From NCBI GenBank assembly GCA_903911925.1, contig CAIWFH010000080.1, positions 18,125-82,124 on the forward strand: a DNA stretch of 64,000 bases, read 5' to 3'. Within the stretch, counting starts at the first letter, position 1. Each line of letters opens with the position of its first letter. This DNA is from an uncultured Acidobacteriaceae bacterium (GTDB lineage: Bacteria; Acidobacteriota; Terriglobia; Terriglobales; Acidobacteriaceae). The notes beneath the pieces were generated by a model. That model worked only from the letters and a program-made list of their open reading frames with translations, made no database searches and was not told the DNA's origin. Made by a program: the position numbers and the translations under genes. Shown in pieces: positions 58,006 to 64,000 of the stretch.

Positions 58006-60510
58006 TTAGAAGCTGAAGCGCGCGGCAAACTGCAGGCGGCGCAGCGTGGTTCCGTCAAACTGGGAACCCAGTGTGCCCTGAATCTTGCCGGCGTTGCCAC
58101 CGCAATCGATGCAGCTGTTCGGTTGGCCGAGGTTGACGTGGTTGAATGCGTTGAAGGCCTGAACCAGCAACTGCATCTTGATGCCTTCGCGAATGTCGAT
58201 GTTCTTGGTAAGCGATGCATCGACATTCTGAAGTCCGGGACCCCAGAGCGAGTTGCGTCCCAGGGTGCCCCATGTTCCGGCGGCAGGCCTGGCCCACGGT
58301 CCCCAACTGTTGTTTAGCGTCCCCGGCGGGGTAAGCGCATAGGGAGCGGCTGGCAGGTAATCCACGGTTTTGGAGGCCGGGTCGAAGGGCCCTTGTGGAT
58401 GCCGAACTTGGTTCCCTTCACGTGGTCTACAAACTGGGCATTGCAGCCGTCGTTGTTGGCCACGTCGTTGTCCTGCGCCACGTTGGCATAGCGGGCGGTA
58501 AAGGGCAGGCCGCCGTCGGGAGTCCACGTCGCATTCAATTGGAATCCGCCGATGATCTGATCGGTCAGCCGCGAGCCGTTGGCATGGAAGGGCTGGTTCT
58601 TGCCGAAGGGAAGGTCATAATTCCCTGCGAAGACGAAAGCCTGGCGCCGATTGTAGTAGCCGTTGCCGCGGCCGATTCTCGGATCGATTCCGAACTCATA
58701 GGACTCATGCCCCAGGGCGTGAGACCAGGTGTAGTTGCTTTGGAAGGACAATCCATGACTGACGCGCTTGGTAAAGACCACTTGCAGCGCGTTATAGCTG
58801 CCGGTAGCCATGTTGAGCGCGTAGTCGATGCGTTGAGTCCACCCGAACGCATGGCCGTCTTTGACGCCCAGTGCGCTTTGCGCAGTGCCGTCATAGAAAG
58901 GCGAGCGCTCGGCCGGGGTGTAGATGTTCCCGGTTACAGGGTTGATGGTGTTGAAGCCGGCGAGAGTCTCCTCGTTGGCGTTGTAGGTGGGGGAGGACTC
59001 GAACTTGTTGTGGTAGGCTTCGCTGCCAACATAAGCCACCTGCAAGGAGGCCGTCGGTGACAGTTCGCGCTGAATGGTGACGTTCCAGCCGTTCACGCTG
59101 GGAAGCCGGACCCTATTCGGCCTGGTGTTCTGATAGACGCCGTTTGGCAGCACATACGCGCCGTCGGTGGGCGTGGTTGGGAAGGTGCAGCTCGGAGGCC
59201 CAGCCGCGACGACCGTGGTGCCGTCCGACAGGGTCTGGGTCTGCGTGAGGTTGAAGACCGAACCGTAGCTAAGAGATGCCGAGGGATTGAGCAGGCTCGG
59301 CACCTGGTTCTGCTGGATCTGGCTTGGATAGGATCCAGTCATGTCGTTGCCGAAGCTGTCGCCGGCCCAGCCCTGGCCGAAGACCAGGCCGTAGCTTGCG
59401 CGGAGCACGGTCTTGGGCAGGATCTCGTAGCTGGCGCCTACGCGCGGCGCAAACATCTTGTAATTGGGTTGCACGTTGGCGGCGCTGTTGAATCTGCCAA
59501 CGCCGGTGATGCCGACAATGCCGGTATCCATGTTCAGCAGGCCGCCCGCGCCGGCCGCGGTAACCGTCTCAGGAGAATAGATCTCCCAGCGGACGCCGTA
59601 GTTGACGGTGATCTTGGGGCGCATGTGCCACTGATCCTGCACATAGCTGAAGAAACGGGTCTGGCGCGATTGCGCGTTGACGTTTGCGGTTTCGGTACGC
59701 CAGAACTGCGACGTATCGCCGAACAGGAAGGTAGCCAACCCGAGGCCGGGCGATGTGTAGTTGGATGAATCGGTTCCCGACGTGCGGGCGGCCTTGAAGA
59801 AGTAGGTGGCGGAGCGAAGGGCATTGCTGGCCGTGGAGACGGTCCAGTTTTTGCCGTAGCGGTAATCGACACCGAACTTGATGTTGTGGTTGCCCATCAG
59901 GTGAGACCAGTTGTCCACGATCTGATATTGGCTGGTCTGCTGCAGGGATGGGTTCGCAGATTGCCCGTACTGCAGGTTTCCGCCGCCGTAGGCGCCCGTG
60001 CTGGCAGGAGCATCAATGTTGAACTGCGGCATGCCGCCGTAAAGTTCAAGGTTGCTGGTGTCGTTGGCGTTGGGAATACCGAGGTTATTGCCCAACGGCT
60101 GATTATGGTCAGGCGCGACGGTGTTGTTGTAGATGCTGTAATAGCCGAACCGGAAGTCGGTGAGCCAACTGGCGCGGAGAACATAGTCGCCGCCCGAGGC
60201 AACGCTCGAGTAGTGGAAGTTATCTCCGCCAGCAAGACCTGCGCCAAATCCAGGGCCTCCCGCCGATCCCAGATAGCCAGAGCCTGAAAGGCTGCCGCCA
60301 AAGAAGGTGTAGCGGCCAAAGAGGTGGAGCTTCTCGCCCAGCTTGTCGTCCACGCGGACGTCAAACTAGTCAGTGTTGAAGATGCCGACGCCTGAGGCTG
60401 CATAGTTGTTGAGGATGCCTGCTCCGGCCACATTGGGAGCAGGAAGGAGCTTGAAGAAGTTCTGCGCGGCAGGCGAAAGGTTTAACCTGCTATTTCGCGC
60501 TAGATTGATA
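58006..60510 (-). pseudogene. TonB-dependent receptor remnant (5'-truncated, nonsense codon, frameshift)
   Basis: Barrel part of an Oar-type receptor ending AARFSF. Reading from the right: LNLSPAAQNFFKLLPAPN and GVGIFNTD, then TAG at 60366-60368 where these receptors normally have Gln (FNTDQFDVRVD), then an open stretch from VDDKLGEKLHLFGRYTF down to VKGTKFGIHKGP, then a one-base deletion at the GGGCCC of 58387-58392, after which FDPASKTVDYL continues to the end in another frame. The signal peptide, carboxypeptidase-like domain and plug are absent: the sequence before about 60510 is unrelated and belongs to the divergent regulator's start. The right boundary is approximate. The locus has therefore lost its receptor. 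Confidence 0.82.
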
Positions 60511-60558
60511 CGTGATGGTCGAAATAATAGACTTCTCGCTAATATCCTCAGGTGTGCT

Positions 60559-61809
60559 GTGAGTTTACCCCCCAACGCAACATCGAAGCCCAGTTCAGCT
60601 GTGCACAGCGATCCGCGCTGGGCGCTTGTGGAGAGGATTGCCGAAAGCCAGCACCTCAAGTCCTCAGCCCGGCTCTGCCAGTTTCTATTTTACGTAGCCG
60701 AGTGCGCCATCCGCCAGGCGCCAGAAGAGGCCACCGAGCAGCAAATCGGGATGCGGGTGTTTGGGAGGCCAGCCGGCTATAACTCCAGCGAAGACAGCAT
60801 CGTGCGCACGCACGCCCGGCTGTTGAGGCAGAAGCTTGAGGCGTATTTTACCCAGGAAGGCCTGGGCGAAGAGACGGTAATTGAAATGCCAAAGGGGCAT
60901 TATCTTCCCGTTTTCCAAAAACGAAATAGCCCACAGGGGGCTGCGGCAGCGGCAGCGGAGCCGGCCAATCATGAGCAAAAGCATGCTATCAGCGCATATT
61001 TGAGGCTACCCGGGCTCAGCAAACCTGGCGGCTGGCTGGCGTGGATTGTGCTGCCGATTCTGCTGCTGGCTGGGATCTTGTTTTGGCGTCCGTGGAGTCG
61101 ACAGACGGCTCCGCAAACCGCAATTGACGTGTTTTGGCGACCGTTTTTAACGGGTGATTCGCCGGTAGTGATCTACAGCAATGCCTTGTTCACCGGAGAT
61201 TCAACCAACGGGCTCCGCTACGCTGCCCCTGAAACCTCAACAGATGCCCAGCGGGGACAATATGTAGACACCTACACCGGCATAGGCGAGTTGGCTTCGG
61301 TCTATGCGCTGACCCGGCTCTTCGATGAGCGCAAGGAAACCTTCATCTTGAAGCGGAGCCGTCTGGTTACCTGGGATGAAGCCGAACTGCGGAACCTGAT
61401 TTTTCTGGGATGGCGAGTTGAGAACCCATCGCTGCGCCCCCTGCCTTCGACCTCCGACTTCACCATGGAGGCGCAGCCGGACTCGGCCGGAGTGGTCAAC
61501 CACAATCCGAAACCAGGCGAACCGGCAGTATTTTCCCGTCCGGAACACCCGCTAACCAGCGATTATGCGATATTGGCCCTGCTTCCCGGTGTTCAGCCTG
61601 GGAAGTACATCATGATTTTCAGCGGACTCACGACATTCGGCACACAGGCAGCGGTGGAATACGTCTGCCGGCCTGAAAGCGCGGCTGAACTGATGAGCAA
61701 GGTCAAGGGCCCAAAGGGAGAAATCCGGCCCTTTGAGGCGGTGCTACAGACGACCATTGTCGGCGGCGTTCCGCTACAGATTCACCTGGTCACCATCCGC
61801 GTTCATTAG
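60559..61809 (+). CDS. Membrane-anchored winged-helix regulator
   Basis: 416 aa from GTG 60559 with AGGT 6 nt upstream. The N-terminal domain (LKSSARLCQFLFYVAECAIRQ, GYNSSEDSIVRTHARLLRQKL, IEMPKGHYLPVF) is a winged-helix type frequent in Acidobacteria. One membrane helix (WLAWIVLPILLLAGILFW near 173-190) follows and then a periplasmic domain of about 220 residues that I do not recognise. An ATG at 60406 would extend it into receptor-derived sequence and is rejected. It probably once controlled the adjacent receptor and glycosidase genes; how a membrane-bound protein of this kind signals is not known to me. Confidence 0.72.
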   Translation: MSLPPNATSKPSSAVHSDPRWALVERIAESQHLKSSARLCQFLFYVAECAIRQAPEEATEQQIGMRVFGRPAGYNSSEDSIVRTHARLLRQKLEAYFTQEGLGEETVIEMPKGHYLPVFQKRNSPQGAAAAAAEPANHEQKHAISAYLRLPGLSKPGGWLAWIVLPILLLAGILFWRPWSRQTAPQTAIDVFWRPFLTGDSPVVIYSNALFTGDSTNGLRYAAPETSTDAQRGQYVDTYTGIGELASVYALTRLFDERKETFILKRSRLVTWDEAELRNLIFLGWRVENPSLRPLPSTSDFTMEAQPDSAGVVNHNPKPGEPAVFSRPEHPLTSDYAILALLPGVQPGKYIMIFSGLTTFGTQAAVEYVCRPESAAELMSKVKGPKGEIRPFEAVLQTTIVGGVPLQIHLVTIRVH

Positions 61810-61816
61810 AGCAGCG

Positions 61817-62716
61817 TTACTTCCCTGCTCCCAATACCATTTGATTGTCCGAATGAATCTTTGAGGCCAGGGCGCTTTCACGCTTTGCGTCGTCTTCCCG
61901 GCCAATGCGATGGAATGCCTGCGAAAGCAGGGTGTGGGTGGCAAAGTCGCCGGGATCCATCTTCTCGGCATGTTGCAGGTACATCAAGGCCGTCTGCACA
62001 TCCTGGCGGCGAAGCAGCACCTTTCCCATCTTGACGAACGAGCCGGTGATTGTCGTATCCAGCGCGATGGCCTTGGTCAGGGCCTGTGCGCCTCATCTAC
62101 CTTGTCAACGCGAAGGTAGGCATCGCCCAGCCGGTCGTAGACGGGCGCGTAGTCCGGGTTGATGCGGCGCTCGGCTTCAAGTTCCGCAATCGCTCGGTCC
62201 ATGTCCGATTTGTTGAGAGCTAACTCGCCGAGCATGCGGCACGTCATATTGCGCCGCGAATGCCGCGCGCGCATCGTCGTAGCGCTGCGCGTTCAGGTAG
62301 CAGAGTCCCAACACATGCTGGGCGTCGGTATTGGCGTTGGGCATCCATTGAAGGACCTTTTCAAGATAAGGAATTGCCGCGGCCTGCTGGCCCAGCCGAT
62401 AGAGAGCCAAGCCTTCCATCTGCACCGATTCCTGATCGGATGAGTCGTGCCCGATCGCCTTTGCAAATGCGTCTTTGGCTTCAACCAGTTTGCCGGTGCG
62501 GTAATAGGCGAGGCCAAGTTCGTGCTGCACGCCCTTCACGGGAGGTTCTACGACGGCCAGCTTTTGCAGGATAGCGATGGCCTCGTCAACCTGGTCGCCT
62601 TCCAGCGCGTGGTGCGCCTTTGCCACATCGTCAGCCGGTGCGGAAACTTGCGGCGCCTGTCCCGCAAGCGACGAAGCAAATAAAAATAGCAGGGATAGTG
62701 AAGCTCGCATGTGCAT
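61817..62716 (-). pseudogene. Secreted TPR protein broken by two frameshifts
   Basis: Three consecutive pieces in different frames make one TPR protein of about 300 aa. Piece 1 (from 62716) has a signal peptide (SLSLLFLFASSLAGQ) and repeats such as GVQHELGLAYYRTGKLVEAKD. Near 62230-62250 the frame changes to LGELALNKSDMDRAIAELEAE and APVYDRLGDAYLRVDKVDEA. Near 62087-62093 it changes again to QALTKAIALDTTITGSF and MGKVLLRRQDVQTALMYLQ, ending at 61817. Each break needs only one base. Such TPR proteins often accompany receptor/regulator pairs in this phylum. It converges with the regulator gene. Confidence 0.75.
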
Positions 62717-62849
62717 ATCGCGACCAGCATAACCCCTGCGAGCAGGTTTTGAGCAGTGCTGGAATCACAGCGACTGGACGCTTCAGGCTGCTCTTAATTT
62801 CAAGATGCGGTGCCCACTTCGCTCGCGAGCGAACAGCCGCAAGCGCGGC

Positions 62850-63608
62850 TTATATGCCTGCATACCAGGCATAACCACTCTCCGGCGATGCCGAGCCCAG
62901 CCCCTTGCCAAAGCGCTTGAGACTGTCGGTGGCGGTAATGCGGGTTATGTATTTCACGCTCTTGTAGCCCAGTTGGCGCGGCACGCGCAGCCGCAGCGGG
63001 CCGCCGAACCCTACGGGAAGGTCGCCGTCGTTCATCCCCAAAGTCAAAAATGTTTGAGGATGAAGCGCGTCGGCCATGTCGATACTCTCCCACCAATCGG
63101 GCTCGATGGAGAAGTAAACGATATATCGCGCCTGCGGCAAAAGCCCGACAGCGTTGAGCACGCCTGCCAGCGGCGTTCCGATCCACTCGGCAATATAGGA
63201 CCAGCCTTCTTCACAGACCACCTCGGTGATCTGGCTGTGGACGGGAAGACTGCGGAGATCGGAAAGGGAGAGCGATGCAGGTTGCGCAACCATGCCATCG
63301 ACTGTCAGCCGCCAGTCAGAAAAGCCCACAGCCTGGTGGGCCTTGAATGCATCGTTAGGCGGCGCGGTTGGGTTTGCGAAGGGTGTTTTGGAAATCATGC
63401 TGCGGGGAAATTCGCGGGCCAACGAATGCGTTGTGATCAGCCGTTGCGCCGCGTAGGTGAGCGTTTCGCCTGCACCGTAGATTCCACCGTGATCGGGTGG
63501 AGTGAGTCCGTAGCGCCGGGCCATGCGGGAAGCAGCCGCGAGCCCCGCGATGCCCGCAGTGGCTGCGAGACCGGAGGTGATGAGTTTGCGACGCGAGATA
63601 TTTGTCAT
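62850..63608 (-). CDS. Sulfite-oxidase-fold molybdopterin protein (MsrP/YedY-like), Tat-exported
   Basis: 252 aa. A twin-arginine start (ISRRKLITSGLAATAGIAGLAAA) is followed by the molybdenum-cofactor domain: LTVDGMVAQPASLSLSDLRSLP, the Mo-ligand Cys in EVVCEEGWSYIAEWIGTPL near 128-146, and GFGGPLRLRVPRQLGYKSVKYI. Probably a periplasmic oxidoreductase taking electrons from the cytochrome b encoded by the overlapping upstream gene (ATGA at 63605-63608). That partner is truncated by an insertion, so this enzyme may have lost its promoter and electron donor. The substrate (methionine sulfoxide or another oxide) is unknown. Confidence 0.85.
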   Translation of the reverse strand: MTNISRRKLITSGLAATAGIAGLAAASRMARRYGLTPPDHGGIYGAGETLTYAAQRLITTHSLAREFPRSMISKTPFANPTAPPNDAFKAHQAVGFSDWRLTVDGMVAQPASLSLSDLRSLPVHSQITEVVCEEGWSYIAEWIGTPLAGVLNAVGLLPQARYIVYFSIEPDWWESIDMADALHPQTFLTLGMNDGDLPVGFGGPLRLRVPRQLGYKSVKYITRITATDSLKRFGKGLGSASPESGYAWYAGI

Positions 63609-63861
63609 TCGGCCTCCGGGGAAACGACGACGCGCCCGGTGATCATGGCCCGCATGCGGCTCCAGAATCCCGCGAGAACGATCATGGCTACGTGCACCAC
63701 GAGGAAGAACACAAGAAGCCAGGTGATGAAGAAGTGAAGCGTACGCGCCGACTGGCGACCACCGAGCGCGGTCACGGCCAACGGCATTGCGGAATCGAAG
63801 GCGGGAGACAGGGCCAGACCCGTCCAGATAACGAGGGGGAAGAGGACGAAGATGACTACTG
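63605..63861 (-). pseudogene. Cytochrome b561-like membrane subunit, 5' part removed by insertion element
   Basis: The remaining 85 codons read VIFVLFPLVIWTGLALSPAF, GGRQSARTLHFFITWLLVFFL and VHVAMIVLAGFWSRMRAMITG: two membrane segments with histidines suited to bind heme, as in cytochrome b subunits that serve YedY-like molybdoenzymes. Upstream of 63861 the similarity stops abruptly at the IS3-type end and an in-frame TAA follows at 63889-63891. No usable start remains except an internal ATG at 63787. Confidence 0.72.
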
Positions 63862-64000
63862 ACCTTGCCCGCGCAAAACGTATCCCTTAGTTCGCTGGTT
63901 TAATAGCGAAAGGGACACGAAGATGACGAAGGCGAAGCGGGGACGTTACACGCTGGAGTTCAAGCAAGAGGCGGTTCGGCTTGTTGAGTCGGGCCAGACG
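63862..64000 (+). mobile_element. IS3-family insertion sequence, left end (continues off window)
   Basis: Starts with TGACCTTGCCCGCGC, a typical IS3-type terminal repeat beginning TG, exactly where the cytochrome b sequence breaks off. The transposase reading frame starts 61 nt later at 63923. The right end, the target duplication and the second orf are outside the window. Confidence 0.7.
63923..64000 (+). CDS. IS3-family transposase OrfA (partial, N-terminus only)
   Basis: 26 codons from ATG 63923: basic MTKAKRGRYTLEF followed by KQEAVRLVESGQT, the first helix of the transposase_8 helix-turn-helix. A GGGACACGAAG stretch upstream gives a weak ribosome site. The rest of the protein lies beyond the window. 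Confidence 0.85.
   Translation, partial: MTKAKRGRYTLEFKQEAVRLVESGQT

Noticed and set aside
56927..60368. Stop-codon recoding (pyrrolysine at TAG, or a variant code with sense TAA)
   Set aside because: TAA and TAG end many normal genes here and the lesions occur together with frameshifts and truncation, so gene decay or sequence error is simpler.
1..64000. tRNA, rRNA and CRISPR arrays
   Set aside because: No cloverleaf, rRNA-like stretch or regularly spaced short repeat was recognised by eye; a covariance-model search would be needed to exclude a tRNA fully.

Overview
The window looks like chromosomal DNA of an Acidobacteriota bacterium, probably class Terriglobia (Acidobacteriaceae-like). 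This rests on very large Oar-type TonB receptors with an N-terminal carboxypeptidase-regulatory domain, a winged-helix/TM regulator of a kind common in that phylum, many secreted glycosidases, a GC-rich base composition and short GGGCTAAAGCCC-type dispersed repeats. No rRNA, tRNA, CRISPR array or phage gene was recognised. The right edge enters an IS3-type element.

Layout. 1-6.1 kb: a Tad (tight-adherence pilus) operon on the minus strand (mini-TadV, tadV, tadZ, tadA, tadB running off the left edge). It faces a divergent sigma-54 activator, and a well-spaced -24/-12 promoter lies between them. 6.2-11.1 kb: hydantoinase/oxoprolinase hyuB-hyuA and a divergent MFS transporter. 11.1-15.4 kb: an assimilatory sulfate operon, cysD-cysN-cysH-TSUP exporter; the reductase is of the Fe-S APS type and CysN carries what looks like a wrecked APS-kinase tail. 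15.8-19.2 kb: an OPT oligopeptide transporter overlapping a metallopeptidase-like gene.

19.4-39 kb: a carbohydrate region. Two similar sets (SMP-30 lactonase, SDR, secreted DUF4038/GH140-like glycosidase) flank a minus-strand operon of SDR, lactonase, APC permease, DhaK/DhaL-type kinase, LsrF-type thiolase/aldolase, LsrG-like monooxygenase-fold protein, a D-threonine-aldolase-like PLP enzyme and an AraC regulator. A TonB receptor and a glycosidase follow. I infer a route in which a sugar released outside the inner membrane is oxidised and delactonised, phosphorylated by a dihydroxyacetone-type kinase and cleaved by an AI-2-style thiolase. The substrate is unknown; a branched sugar such as apiose is one guess. 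dhaK has a +1 frameshift at a CCCC run.

39.2-50.3 kb: a rex-led [FeFe]-hydrogenase operon: rex, hydC, hydB, hydA (electron-bifurcating trimer), hydG, hydE, a small 2Fe-2S protein, a PAS-containing sensory [FeFe]-hydrogenase-like protein and a SpoIIE phosphatase. hydF is not in the window. A Rex-like operator precedes rex.

50.3-62.7 kb: a minus-strand glycan-degradation locus that is partly decayed. A GH36-like and a six-hairpin glycosidase are intact. A second six-hairpin glycosidase has two in-frame TAA codons, the TonB receptor is 5'-truncated with a TAG and a frameshift, and a TPR gene has two frameshifts. A membrane-anchored winged-helix regulator sits among them. 62.8-64 kb: a sulfite-oxidase-fold molybdoenzyme whose cytochrome b partner is cut off by an IS3-like insertion.
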